From NCBI GenBank assembly GCA_947069175.1, contig CAMTDV010000028.1, forward strand, positions 70,416,157-70,480,156: a DNA stretch of 64,000 nucleotides. Direction: 5' to 3'. Source of the DNA: Scalesia atractyloides (lineage: Eukaryota > Streptophyta > Magnoliopsida > Asterales > Asteraceae). The position numbers were made by a program, and so were the translations under genes. Below the pieces are notes generated by a model. It was not told the origin of the DNA. It worked only from the letters and a program-made list of their open reading frames with translations, and did no database searches. Below, piece by piece: positions 13,101-24,677 of this stretch (positions within the stretch are counted from its first letter, which is position 1; each line of letters begins with the position of its first letter).

Positions 13101-13948
13101 CATGTGTCAGTATATTACTGGACACAAATTTATGAGGTGTTACACCCTCCCGATCAATTTGATGAATACTTATCTATGTCGGACAGAACTTCAAGTGAAT
13201 GTTTGCAATTTTTTTGTAACGCGATCATTAAATTGTATGTCAAAGAGTTTCTACGTAAACCGATGAGACACGGCATCGCACGTATTTACGCCACGCATGA
13301 GGCTAGATGGCATTTTCCAGGGACGCTCGGTAGCACCGATTTTACACATATCCAATGGATAAATTGTCCAAGAGAGTTGCGATGGGTGTATGTTAGGAGT
13401 GACGTCGGACCAACCATCATAATTGAAGCGGTGACGTCGAATGATTTATGGTTTTGGCATTCATATTTTGGTGTTCCTGGTTCAAACAACGACATCAATG
13501 TTTTGTACACATCGCTGTTGTTTCAAAGCGTAATTGATGGTACCGCACCTTTCTGTCCATTTTTTGTTAACGGAAGACATATAGATGAGGCTTTCGTCTT
13601 GTGGATTGTATCTACCCATCATGGTTTGTTTTTATGAAAGCTCCTTCATTTCCTGTTGAGGTTAAAGAAAATACATTCAAGAAGTTGCAAGAATCGGCAA
13701 AAAAAGATGTTGAGAGGGTTTTTGGTGTTTTAAATGGTAGATGGGGGATACTAAACCGACCGGTTCGAGCGATGAATAAAAAAACAATCCATAACATAGT
13801 ATATGCATGTATCATATTGCACAATATCCTAATAACAGAAGATGGACATGCAATATCTCCAGATTGGGTGCCGGATTCTCCCACACAAGCTCTCGTTCCC
13901 AAAAATGTCCAACAGACTTGCGCAATGAAGATCTTCACTTTTGATTAA
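10199..13948 (+). pseudogene. PIF/Harbinger transposase (ALP1/DDE_Tnp_4 type), interrupted
   Basis: The coding parts are 10199-10574 and 13145-13948, separated by a solo LTR that falls in a Gly-Tyr-Pro-Pro stretch. The N-terminal part has the acidic and serine-rich start and the LMKDYFVENPVY motif typical of plant Harbinger transposases. The C-terminal part holds the catalytic triad: Asp in GSTDF, Asp in NDLWFWH, and Glu in KDVERVFGVLNGRW. The reading frame also changes near 10209, 10443 and 13590. Each change is explained by one missing base next to a short homopolymer. Apart from the LTR insertion the protein is well preserved, which suggests fairly recent activity. Confidence 0.88.
10575..13144 (-). 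mobile_element. Solo LTR (about 2.57 kb) inserted in the Harbinger transposase
   Basis: Read on the minus strand it starts TGTAACACCTCAT and ends GGGGTGTGATA. The right target duplication is CCCTC (13145-13149). The left flank reads ACCTC, one base short or mutated relative to CCCTC. No retroviral domain is inside. Positions 12600-12900 contain repeated words such as TTATCAGTGTTTTCTATCAG. Termini resemble chromovirus LTRs, but it carries no tRNA-like modules and is a different family from copies A-C. Confidence 0.78.
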
Positions 13949-14404
13949 GATATAATTTTATTGAACTCGTAGGTTCTTTAGTTTTGAATTTTCGGTTTCG
14001 GACGAAGAGCAGGTTTTGTTTATGTATCTTTTTATTTTTATATGTTTATTTTTAAGTTGTATGTCTAGAAATATTGTTTTTATTTAAATGAAATTTATAA
14101 TTTTATTGTTTTATTATTAATATAATTTAAAAAAAACCATCACTAGTGATGGAGATTTCCACCAAAATTTGATCACTAGTGATGGAATAAAGTTTGATGA
14201 CGTGACGGGAGTTGATTGGATGTTGTGAGTGATGGAATTTCATCACTAGTGACTTAGCCGATAATAATTCGAACTCGTCCTTTTTTTTTGTAAAACAGTC
14301 CGCAGTTAAAATAGCTTAAAAGAGTCAAAAAAAGATTCTGAACTACAAACTGATATTTTAAGGCTTTTGATAAAAACGATGATTAAATAAATAGCTGGAA
14401 ATCA

Positions 14405-14545
14405 GAAGAATAAATAAATAGCTCGAATTTATTCTTAGAGAAAAAAGAGATACTTAAGGTGATGTGAAAGCTGTATGCCATAAAAGAATTATTAATATCA
14501 GTTGAAGAATGAAATGAAGCGTATAATTTATTTATCTATTAAAAA
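14405..14545 (+). repeat. Direct repeat, copy 2, upstream of the GEM-like gene
   Basis: This matches 8843-8975. It lies about 290-430 bp before the GEM-like start codon, so it may contain promoter sequence. The stretch 14263-14404 shows nothing else recognisable. Confidence 0.72.
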
Positions 14546-14833
14546 AGAATTGTAGCAAGCATATATGAATAATAATCAATTAGGCGTTGATAATTGAAGC
14601 CGTGGGGGTGATTGAATTGAAAAGGCAGGCAATACAAAATAGGGGTTTGAAATGTAATACAAGTTGGCATCACACGCAGAAGCAACCGTCGATTCGGGAT
14701 CGGCACCTTCCCATCAACCATTTAATAATTATTTCATTCCATTCTTCTTCAAATTTCTAAACTAAAAAGTTTGCGAATCAGATTTCATCCATTTTCTCTG
14801 TATCACTTTTTCATCTTCTTAATCTCCGGTGCT

Positions 14834-15979
14834 ATGAACCCACACCAACCACCACCTCCTCCTTATCCTTCTTCTTCTGATCCGTCTTTGGGGACTCACG
14901 TTATGGGTACACCCGTCCCGCCCGGTCAGTCCAACCCGTATGTCCAAAACGGAGCCCCTCACCAACCTCGTCCCACCAATATGAACATGGATAACGTCCG
15001 TAAGAAGTTAAATACATGGGGCAACAAGGCCGAGAACGCTGCTGCCAACATCTGGACCAATCGTAAGTTGTTTTGTTAATATGTCTGTTCTCCTTTACTT
15101 TTGTTTATTGTATGTAATATGTACTTATTTGTTAGCATCTGGCTAGTTTAGTTTAGTTTTGTTTTGTTTAATGTTGTCGTTCTAGAAAAACTGTATATGT
15201 ATGTGTATCCTATATTCCTATCTGATTTAGGATCTTATGATTTAATTAGTGAAATCGGGTCAATCTGTGACCGGATCAGCTTGGGGGAAGATGAGTTTGA
15301 CGGCAAAAGCGTTAACGGAAGGTGGGTTTGAAGCGTTATACAAGCAGAACTTCACGACTTACCCACACGAGAAGCTTAACGGACTTTTGCTTGTTACTTG
15401 TCTACTTCTACCGGGCCTGTTGCAGGAACCTTGTATCTTTCCAACATTCATGTCGCATTTTGTAGCGATCGCCCCTTGTCTTCCATCCAACCCAACGGCA
15501 TGGAGTCTTGGATCTACTATAAGGTAATACCGGCTTTAAGTTTGTTTGTTAGTTGTTATTCTATCTCTGGTTTGAATGTTAAGATAGTTATAGATGTTTT
15601 ATCATTATCCTGAGTGGGCTAGCTTTAGTATTTACCTTTCCATTGTAAGAGATTTGGTTTTTAGTTATCTGATACACAAAAATATTATTCACTAATACAG
15701 TTTTTTCAGTTCTTTATAATTATTTCATCCTTCATAGTTCATACGTCTTTGAATTCTGAAACGCTTGCTGCTATACAGGTTATAATCCCGTTGGAGAAGA
15801 TAGCCACGGTGAACCCAGTTACTATACCGGGTAAAAAGCAAGTAGACAAGTATATCCAGATCTCTACAATTGACGGTCAAGATTTCTGGTTCATGGGTTT
15901 CGTGAATCATGATAAAGCATCGAAGCATCTCCTCAACGGTGTGGCCACTTGTGTTAAATCTGTCCCATTTGTTCCATGA
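14834..15979 (+). CDS. GEM-like protein with GRAM domain, one-base frame break
   Basis: GEM-like (ABA-responsive, GRAM-domain) proteins bind membranes or regulatory partners; the roles of individual members differ. Three exons are visible: 14834-15062, 15250-15523 and 15779-15979, with canonical splice sites. The N-terminus is proline-rich (PPPPPYP). Exon 2 has SVTGSAWGKMSLTAKALTEGG and the GRAM core (TFACYLSTSTGPVAGTLYLS, then VAFCSDRPL). Exon 3 has the end of the domain (IPLEKIATVNP) and FWFMGFVNHDKA. The frame shifts once near 15378, after LN and before TFACYL. One missing base accounts for it exactly: the exons total 704 nt where 705 (234 residues plus stop) is expected. I regard this as a probable assembly error in a real gene. 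Confidence 0.85.
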
Positions 15980-16394
15980 AATATTTTATTGTGTTCCATA
16001 GACAAATAAAAATGCTTTTGTGTGTCGTATTATTCTTTGATTTCATCAACATACAACACTATGAGTGTTTTGATTTTGTACAAGATATTGTCTCTGGTGT
16101 TTGAATGCAGCTCTAGGTTGTCACATTCTTATCTGGTGATAACAATTCAATCTGTTACATCCAACTGCTTATACCAACGAATATAGACAGTTTGTGCATC
16201 AGGAGCTCACAAATTTGTTTTTGTTTGCCTGAGTGAAACGTTCCAGAAAATTACCAATCATGGATTTCTCCAACTCAACTATGAGATTCTTCTATTATCA
16301 ACAGTCAAATTTGAGAGCTCCTCTTAGACGAAGCAAACAATATTAGTTGGTATGAGAGATTGGGCTGTTACACAAAAATAACACTATTTATAGA

Positions 16395-16810
16395 TAGTAA
16401 AAGAACTTACAAGATCAAATTTATTACCCTGAGGCTAATTAGATAGGATTTCTAGAGACAGAAGTGAAGTTGTATATGCCTTTTGCTGCCTGTAACAGGA
16501 AAAAGATTGTAAGAATTAACTGTAATGCAGCGTTTGTGGGTATACGAAATGCAATAACAGTTGGTGTGCTATAAAAGACGGTTTTCACTTTCAACTCAGG
16601 CCACCTAGTGATGGTATAAATGAGTGATACTTGAGATAATCAATTCAAGAAAAGAAACTACCAGTTTTACAACAGAGATCTAGAATTTGATACATACACA
16701 TCAAGCCTTTCACAAGAAGTAGAAGTGTTCCCTGAGTAATGAATATCTCAGGGGACAAACCATCATTGGTGAGGAGAACCATACGCAGTCCTGAATACGA
16801 AAACTGGACA
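16395..16810 (-). pseudogene. Decayed partial duplicate of TRAPB exons 2-4
   Basis: On the minus strand three segments resemble TRAPB exons in the same order. They are about 16705-16800 (exon 2-like, retaining NDGLSPEIF), 16505-16620 (exon 3-like, retaining VKTVFYSTP before many changes) and 16395-16490 (exon 4-like, AYTTSLLSLEILSN). Frames are broken and one copy of the aromatic and Asp positions is lost. Intron sequence between them also aligns, so this is a genomic duplication and not a retrocopy. It lies just 3' of the real gene. Confidence 0.72.
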
Positions 16811-17578
16811 AAGTGTGAGATTATTGACATATCATTCAAGTGTAAGAATAAATCAATAGTTAGTAAAAGGGCTTCTTGTCAATACACTGATTTGTCTGGT
16901 TACAGAACAGATTCTGTTTATACACATTACAGAACAGAAGGTTTTCCATTTTAAAAAAAGTAATCAAAACCCATGTCTAGGAATTGGACATTGTCAAAAA
17001 CCAGTTTTACTTGGTATTTACTTACTTTAAAAGGCCAACAACGCTAGTATCGAATGGTTTAGTTAACGGTTTATCCTAAAAACCGACTAGAAAAAACCAA
17101 GCAAGTGGCATGTTAAGAAAAATGAATTCAATTCACCAATAGAATTAGGAAAGAATTACCATAGTAAGTGGTAAGTCTAAATTTCAGATCTATTCCTTCT
17201 ATTATTAACTTCTTTGTTTTGATCTTATATTTGTATTAATTATAAATGCCAATAAGCCTAAACCAGGTAGCCAAACTATTAGTAACGACGTGGTTTGGTT
17301 AGGTCCACTTTTAATTGTCAAAGGTTTCGTATTAGCTAACAAGTTACAACGGTGTAAAACAGTTACTAATGGTCTGACTCTTGGTTTGACCTAAAAACCA
17401 TCAAAACCGAACTTTGAGCACCCTACCCCATAGAGAAGAAATTCTCTTACAGCCAGATGGCCTAATAAGTTAAAACCATGCCATATACAATGTCAGAACT
17501 ATCTCTTTAAAACATTTTACAAACAAAACAAAAAAGTCAACACAAAGCGGATTTAGTGCCATGCAGAGACTAATCTCA

Positions 17579-20162
17579 TCAACGTTTCTTCTTGCTTCCC
17601 TTTGCAGAACCGGACTTGGATGGAGTTGCCACCATGTACACAAATACGACCACAACGGAGATCACAGATACCAACGACCCATAATTACCCAACATTCTCT
17701 GCATAGTTGATAAAACAAAAACAGAACGTAAAACAACAGAATACAACATATTACAATACAAATGAAAAAAAAACATTAAAACAGATTTGCAGGAAACAAT
17801 ATCTCATACCTTAGCCTGAAAGGTAGCAGGCATCAAGCACAAAATTCATGCAAAATACACAGCAATTCATTATCAGTTATAATATCTCATAAATTTTGGT
17901 AAATGAAGTTGCTTCTGACGTAGAAAAAGAACTTACAAGATGAAGTGCGCTCGCCTTAGGCTTATTTGATAGGACTTCAAGAGGTAGGAGTGGCGTCGAA
18001 TATGCCTCCTGAAGTCGAAAATATTTTAAAACTCACCAAACACATACGATACCAGCAAATCAGAAATCTTAGATCTACTTTGTAAACCAACCTGCAGTGC
18101 AGCCTTTGTGGGGACACGGAATGTAATAACAGCTGGTGTGCATAGAAGACGGTTTTCACATTTACTCCAACTCAAAGGAGTGAGATAGAACAGCACCACT
18201 GATGGTACAAAAGCATAGTCAACGTGAGAATCAAGTCAAAAAGAAGCAACCATCATCTTGATTGAGGATATTGTATGTAGACATTTTAGAGTTTGAATAT
18301 GAGATACTTACACATCAAGCCTTTCCCAAGATGTTGAAGTGTTTCCGGAGATGATTTTGAATATTTCAGGAGACCAGCCATCATCAGTGAGGCTAACGTC
18401 ATATGCACTCCTGAATACAAAAGATAGTGAGATGCGTGTTGTGAGATTATATAAAACAATAGTCTTTCTTTTTCTGTAAATGCTTTCTATGTTGAAACTC
18501 AAAAGGTCTGTCTTACAGAAGAAATATATAGAACCCATCTTTACAAGATGAACTTATTACTCCACATATTATAAAATTAAGTTTTCAAGAGCAACTAGTT
18601 TGAGATAAAGGACTCTTGATGATGCACCATGCTGGGTCTGGTTACATAGCAGACATAAACACTACTATACAGAAATTAGAAAAAGACTGTAGTCAGACAT
18701 CGAAACACTTAAGAGTAAGATCAGGAAAATCAGAATCAACTATTATCAATTCAAAATCCAAATCTCATGTTGAATATTTTAAAAACTATATAATACCTCT
18801 CATTGTTAGTGATAGAAGTAAACAAAGCTAGTATCACAGCTCATAAGACAAATAAATAAGAAACGGTGTATAAAGGTCACATGGCTAAAAATAAATCAAT
18901 TTTTAAAGTACTGGAGCAATCTTAACTGAGTTGTAAATTTACACAATCTCAACGGATATCTAAGAGGCAAAGATCGTTACTGAAATCGAATTGCTTGCAT
19001 GTTTTAAGAAAGAATTTTCCGAAAAGGCGAAGCTACATTATGGCAGTTTTGACCCCTTCTCTCGAATCAGGTTTAAATAGAAATTCCTTAACAAGGCCAG
19101 CTGTAAATGTAGTAATCTGTCAAAGTAAAGCTTCGTGATGCCACATTTATAAAAAAAAAAGAAAAACCACTACTTATGTAATCGGCATACAAGATCCTCA
19201 ACCAGACCCACCCACACATACCAAATTGAACCTTAGTTGAAACTTAAAACCCTAAGTTTATTCCACACATGCAGACACATCATCAACCACATACAATCTC
19301 TTGCCACCTGATTTATAAAGCTTATGCCCGAAAGAAACGCAATGTCTACACAGGCAACTGATACTGTGACAAAATTATAAAGAACTAGTTACCAGAAATA
19401 TCAATCAAACTCTATCCTTCACAAACTGAACTAATTTTTCTTATTCCAAATAAAAGTATGCACTTAATTCTGGCCAACTGCAACTACTTTGTAAAAGATC
19501 TTCTTATCAATACATTATAATTATCTGGTTACAAAAAGATTCTAATAACACATAATTTATAACTGAAAGGCATAAATCATTACTAGAGTCTAGGGCCGAC
19601 GATTCCTGACCTGGTTATGACACGATTAGACCAATCTAATAAAAAGTACACTGTGTAAATTCTTTTTTACTCCGTCATTTCTCCTTTCTAGTACATAAAA
19701 CATATAAAAAAGTTACATGAGATATACAGTGGTTAAACGAGTCGTTTTCACATTTGATACTTATGTTAATTTCCCAGTATGTTTAACACGATTAGACCGG
19801 TTTTGTCAGCAAAGTCTAGAAATCAAATTATTCGAATCAATTTTTAAAATGTAACCTAATCACCGAATCCACTATCAATTACATGTAAGGTAACTGAATC
19901 AATTGGAACAATTATTCAAATATATAAATCGATATAATAGGACACGTATAAAATATAAATCCACACATGCATGCATACGCAGATCCACGGTTATAAATGT
20001 CGATGGAAACGGAGAGTTTATCGGCACCGGATTTGAGCCTATTGAGTGTAGCTTTCTTGTGAGCTACGATGAACGGAGCCTCCGATCCCTCAATTACCGA
20101 CGTGCGATCAACAACAAGACTGCTGTTATGGCGATGAGAGAATTGGTGATGAATTTCGCCAT
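17579..20162 (-). CDS. TRAPB: Translocon-associated protein subunit beta (TRAPB/SSR2-like)
   Basis: TRAP-beta is a single-pass ER membrane subunit of the complex next to the Sec61 channel. It assists co-translational translocation. Minus-strand exons are 20162-19979, 18410-18312, 18198-18092, 18008-17937, 17815-17810 (a 6-nt microexon coding Ala-Lys) and 17698-17579. The N-terminus is a hydrophobic signal peptide (MAKFITNSLIAITAVLLLIA). The lumenal part has PFIVAHKKATLNRLKSG, SIDIYNRGS, AYDVSLTDDGW and WERLDVG. The membrane span is SVISVVVVFVYMVA, followed by a lysine-rich KKKR tail. Predicted length is about 196 residues, as in Arabidopsis. Three single-base deletions break the frame: near 20094 (signal peptide), 18152 and 18138 (exon 3). 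All splice sites are intact, so assembly error is likelier than pseudogenisation. Confidence 0.88.
17810..17815 (-). other. TRAPB: Six-nucleotide microexon of TRAPB
   Basis: GCTAAG (Ala-Lys) is bounded by TTTCAG on the acceptor side and GTATGAG on the donor side. Without it the protein lacks the Ala-Lys before RMLGNYGSLVSVIS. The equivalent Arabidopsis protein has Ala-Lys-Arg here. Confidence 0.8.
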
Positions 20163-20345
20163 TTCTTCTGCAGGTTCTGGTCAAGATGTTGGTGGGTCGT
20201 ATGTATGTGTGTGTTCAGACTTCCAGTATGTTTTGTTAGTTATATATGTTTTTTGAAATTTAGGAATTGAATTAATTGGCCCATGAGGCCATTCATTTTA
20301 AAATGACCCATGAGGGCCCATTTAACCCAAGTTTGCTATTACTTT

Positions 20346-20648
20346 AGCTTTTTTTAACGCAAGAAACGAGTGTCAACCACTTGATATCGGATGTTGTGGT
20401 CAAGTCGACTACTCGACCGTCACCGCCCCTTGACTCTCTCCAGATGCGCGAAAACCGACCTCTACCCGCCCGAAGGCACAACAATGGAATAATCGGTAAA
20501 ACCTCGTCTCTCATCCAATTCGAACAGGCGTCACCTGTATTCGCTCTTCACGTGGATGCCGCAGGTAATAATGAACAGAGTGGAAATCGAACTTGAGTCA
20601 TAAGGAACACCAATTTTTTCCCAACCACTCATCACTAACCCATTTAAA
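20346..20648 (-). mobile_element. SINE-like element
   Basis: On the minus strand there is an A-box-like word (AGTGATGAGTGGTTGG), a B-box-like word (AAGTTCGATTTCC) about 40 bases later, and a short poly-A tail (T-run at 20347-20355 on the plus strand). A possible target duplication, CTATTACTTT, lies at 20336-20345 and 20649-20658. It is short, so the exact ends are tentative. Confidence 0.55.
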
Positions 20649-20886
20649 CTATTACTTTGATTTTAACGACAAACACATCCCATAAATCTACATATTATTC
20701 ACTCTGTGAGAATTTAACTTTCACCCTTTTGGTGAATATAAATTTGGTAGTTGCTATTACCTAATCACTTTATTAATAATTATCAGCAACTGACTTTAAA
20801 TTTCTAAAAAATAACAAAAAATATGATACGATATCAATATCAATATTAGCTTAATATGAGCTTAATATTATAAGAAAAAAAGTATA

Positions 20887-21895
20887 TGAAGGGGTATGGT
20901 CCCAAAAACCTTGCGCCAATCAAGGAAACTATACCCATTAATAACTTTTAAGAAAACTGCGCGCAGACTTCTTTGCCAAAATAAGATTTATTAGAACTCT
21001 GCGCCAAATATCCAAGAGAGGAAAGCGTCATTTAACTACCGTGGCGGGCTCGCGCAAGGTTCAAAGTTAACCTTGAACATTCTTGTTTGATAATGCTCCA
21101 TGCGCAAACCTTGCGCAAATATTTATATCAAAGCAAGCATCCACCAAACGTTGCGCTAAGCAGCAAGGAAAAGAAGGAAGATCAGTTAACTAACTTGCGA
21201 TTCTTGCGCAAGGAAACAGTAAATCCTGAAACTTTCCCTTAGCAAAATCCTTAACTTGTTTTAGAAGCAAAGGGAATCTTTTCTGTTATAACAGAATGTA
21301 CACGTGGCGAATAATAGATGGGTAACAGCTGTGAAACCTTCTAGAATCCATTAACACCCAATCGTGCAAGCATCTTTTCGGTTATAACCAATTGCCACAT
21401 GGCAGCATCTGGACGGCTGAGGAAGATCACGGTGATGGCATGCTCACATTTATAAGATGTAATGATCTCATGTTGACACGTGGCGCCTCCCTAACCGCTG
21501 ATGAGCTCACGATCCACGTGCACTAATAGATTGCCAACAAACGTTAACGGAATAACAAAAAATTCCGTTAAAGTTAACAATCTCTCTTTTTGGCGCCAAA
21601 CACCGGCTATAAATAAGTAACTTGGAGTTCAAGGAAAGATATTCACTCTCAACTACTCTCTCACTTACAATACTTACTTCTGACTACCTGTACTTATTCT
21701 CACGCCGGAGGGTGGTCACGGAGAGAACCCCCTTCTCCCCGTGGCAAGCTAACGGTGTTCTGTTTTGCAGGATCAGCCGGAATATTGTTCTATTCATCAT
21801 CAATCGTGAAACCAAACGGAGGGTTAACCCTTTTATACAGAGCCCATTCCATAGATCTAATTTGACTCCGGTCTAGTTGATCCTGGGTTTCTTCA
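20887..21895 (+). repeat. 5' LTR of the Tat-like element
   Basis: It begins TGAAGGGGTATGG and ends GGGTTTCTTCA. It has one copy of the 65-70 bp unit that is expanded in the 3' LTR. Confidence 0.92.
21589..21615 (+). promoter_or_regulatory. LTR core promoter: E2F-like palindrome and TATA box
   Basis: TTTGGCGCCAAA (21589-21600) is a perfect palindrome containing an E2F-type core on both strands. It is followed 6 bases later by CTATAAATA (21607-21615). The same arrangement is kept in the 3' LTR at 40486-40512. Confidence 0.7.
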
Positions 21896-21896
21896 T

Positions 21897-21908
21897 TGGC
21901 GCCCAACG
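21897..21908 (+). other. Primer binding site of the Tat-like element
   Basis: TGGCGCCCAACG directly follows the 5' LTR (one base gap). It begins TGG, complementary to a tRNA CCA end. I do not assign the tRNA. Confidence 0.75.
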
Positions 21909-21957
21909 ATTTCGATTCTCTCACCTTTCGTTTCGTTTCACTTAGATCTGCAGCGTC

Positions 21958-24409
21958 ATGGCCGACGGATCATCTTTTCAAGGTCCTCGATCAGGGATTC
22001 GACGCGTTGTTGTCGGACCTCAGGTCGACGGACAAATAATTGAGGATTCTTCTGGCGAAGCTAATGCTCAGTATGATCCTAATCATACGAGTATTCCTGT
22101 AACTCCGGCGGCTCCTCAGGTTGATGTTACGTCGATTTTACCACCTGGAGAGACTCCATTATCGTGGTTAATCAAATCTCAAGCAACTCTAAACGCTATG
22201 TATGCTCAGTTATGTGCCCAAACTGTAACTCCAGCTTTTCAAGCTCCGGTTAGCGCTCCTCAGGTCCGTGCTTCACCGGCACCTCGAGTTTTGAGTTTTA
22301 ATATTCAAGGTCGTGCTCGTTCCCCTTCGCGCATGCCTGAAGATGGAACAGAAATGCATTCCAAAAACAGGAATGATCCTGTTCATTCTGGTAATAGAAG
22401 GTAAGAAGACAACGTTCAGCGTCGCGCATCTGTCCACTCTCGTTTGGGCCCGCGATCTTCGCAGAAACGGGACACCCAACACGATGAGCTCGATAGAACC
22501 TATGAGGAAGGGGATAGTGCAAGTATTTTTAATCGAATATCTGCAGATCATGCTAGTTACAGGCCAAAAGTAGGCGCAATATACAATCCAGAAGCTGAGC
22601 ATAATTACAATTTGGTGTATCACCCGACCGAAGCAGCTGAACAATCAAAGTTTACCAGAGAGATAGCACTGCTCCGTTGGAGCGAGCGAAATTACCATCC
22701 AACGTTGGAAAGTTTAACGGTTTGACCGATCCCGATGATCACATGCGCCTCTTTACCGGTGCAGGGTTACTTGGGTGCTAGACACTGCCAATGTGGTGTC
22801 ACTTATTTGTACAAACCCTTACTGGCGCTGCGCGCCTTTGGTTTGATAATTTACCGGCAGGTAAACTTTCCTCTTGGAATGACTTAAAAGAAAATATTCT
22901 TACACACTGTAGTCAGCAACGGCGATACGTGCGTGACTCCTCAGATGTAATGAACATCTGGCGGAGGGACGATGAAAGCCTCGAAGATTTTATAACACGT
23001 TACAATAAAGAGGTGTTGGAGATTGGAGATGTCCATGAAGACCTTATACACGCGCAGTTCAAGTATGCGGTAAGGTGCGACGAAATGATTAAAGTGTTGT
23101 CCGGTACAACTGGCCTTCCAAAAAACTGGGATAAACTCATGGCGGCAGCCAAGGTTTATGCCCAGACTGAGCGCAACTTAAGTTCTAACCGGCCACCTCT
23201 GCCTCAGAATCGTCCGCAAGACTTGAGTAGAGGTAGTCGCAAGTATAAAAGAAACTGGAAAGAGTCAAGTCAGAATTCGTATTCTCCGTATTCACCAATT
23301 GATGCGCGAGCAACAATCAACAAGATAACAACTCAAAAAGCAATTAAACATGAGAATAGGGAACGTCAGTGGACTCCCTTAACGAAGTCGCCGGCTGAGG
23401 TTCTCAGTACTGAGAATTATCAGTTTAAACAACCGCAACCAATGAAAAACAAAAAAGGGCAAGACCCAAATTTGTTCTATGACTATCATAGAGACACTGG
23501 CCACACAACAGATAATTGCATCAGTCTGCGCACGGAGATTGAGAAAGCGTTAGAGAGTGGGAAGCTTACACATCTAGTCCAAAATGTGCACAAAGAGATT
23601 AAACAGATTACGCGCGAGAACGAAGGGCCTAGTAACAAGAAAATGAAACAACACGTTTCCATGATTAAGGGTGGATCATCGCGCAAGCGTAGCCTTCAAC
23701 ATTTTCAAAACAACACTTGGCGCGAACAGCAAGTCATTTTTCCTATCGTTCCAGGAGGTCCTCAAGAAGACCGGCCAGTAGTTATCACCGGTATCTTTGG
23801 GCACTACCAAACAGATTATATGTTTATAGATTCGGGTAGTTCCATGGATATCATGTATGAGCAGTGCTTCAAACAACTAGATCCTGAGGATAAGGCACGC
23901 TTGGAGCCAGTTGATTTTCCATTAACTGGGTTCTGCAATGAGGTTGTCTTTCCTCTAGGACAAATCCTCTTTCCTGTTACTTTATCTGATGGGAGGTGCT
24001 CTCGAACGAGTAACGTCAACTTCATGGTGATGCCGACAAATTCCCGTCATGATGTACTATTGGGACGCCGCGCGCAATGTGATTTTAGTATGATAACCTC
24101 CGCTCCGCATGCTGCTTGTGGTTTTCCGACACCAAATGGCGTAGCTATACTTTATGCACGGAAAGAAATTATGTCAATTGAGAAACCAGTTATGAAGGCT
24201 GGCAAGACGTTGCCAAGCAATGAACCAGAAAAGTGGGTACTCAACAATAAGTACGCTGAGCAGACAATCCTATTAGGACCTGCAGTCAGTATTGAAATTC
24301 GCGCAAAGCTTAAATTACTGTTGTTTCGCAATAAAGACATTTTCGCCTGGACACCTGCCGACATGGTTGGTGTCCCGCGCGACGTTGCGGAACATTGCCT
24401 GAATGTATT
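21958..24409 (+). pseudogene. gag and protease of the Tat-like element, broken
   Basis: The reading starts at 21958. An in-frame TAA lies at 22402-22404, a frame change near 22668, and an in-frame TAG at 22779-22781. From 22791 to 24409 the frame is open. About 22740-23170 is the retrotransposon gag domain (LTGAARLWFDNLPAG, then a helical region to KVYAQTER). A basic linker follows. About 23770-24090 is the aspartic protease, with active site IDSGSSMDIMY and the second conserved motif DVLLGR. The frame enters the start of reverse transcriptase (FAWTPADMVG) and is cut at 24410 by a nested LTR. Confidence 0.88.
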
Positions 24410-24595
24410 TGTAACATCCGTCAAAAACCGGGTTAACCAAACCCGCTTCGTTTATTAACCGAACATCCAGTTAAAAATTTCGTTGCGAATTTAATGCTCA
24501 AATTAATTTTAAACGATACATAATTAATAATTATATTAGAATATAAAATTTATAATTGAAAATTCATTAAAATAATGAAATAAAAATATTATGCT

Positions 24596-24677
24596 GATGC
24601 CGGGTTTCGAACCCGGGTCAGCCGGGAACCACAAAGACTTAACCCACACTCGCCCAACCACTCCGCCACTTGTGCCT
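24596..24677 (-). repeat. tRNA-like module 1, antisense in LTR copy A
   Basis: On the minus strand it has an A-box TGGCGGAGTGGT, a long variable region and a B-box GGGTTCGAAACCC followed by GGCATC. The spacing fits a class II (Ser/Leu-type) tRNA. The 5' and 3' acceptor strands do not pair well, so a functional tRNA is unlikely. It lies upstream of the LTR TATA box. Confidence 0.7.

Larger units (their letters stand above)
9040..14262 (+). mobile_element. PIF/Harbinger DNA transposon, interrupted by other insertions
   Basis: The element encodes a Harbinger transposase (10199-13948). Its right end is near 14262, where CATCACTAGTGAC is followed by TTA. Its left end is probably near 9040, where TTA precedes GGCCACCTGG. 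The left boundary is uncertain because the terminal repeats are poorly matched. It contains an inserted inverted-repeat element (9249-10097) and a solo LTR (10575-13144). The second usual Harbinger gene, a Myb-like accessory protein, was not found. Confidence 0.55.

Noticed and set aside
19903..20256. Plus-strand open frame across the TRAPB first exon
   Set aside because: The minus strand encodes conserved TRAP-beta sequence here; the plus frame has no homology.
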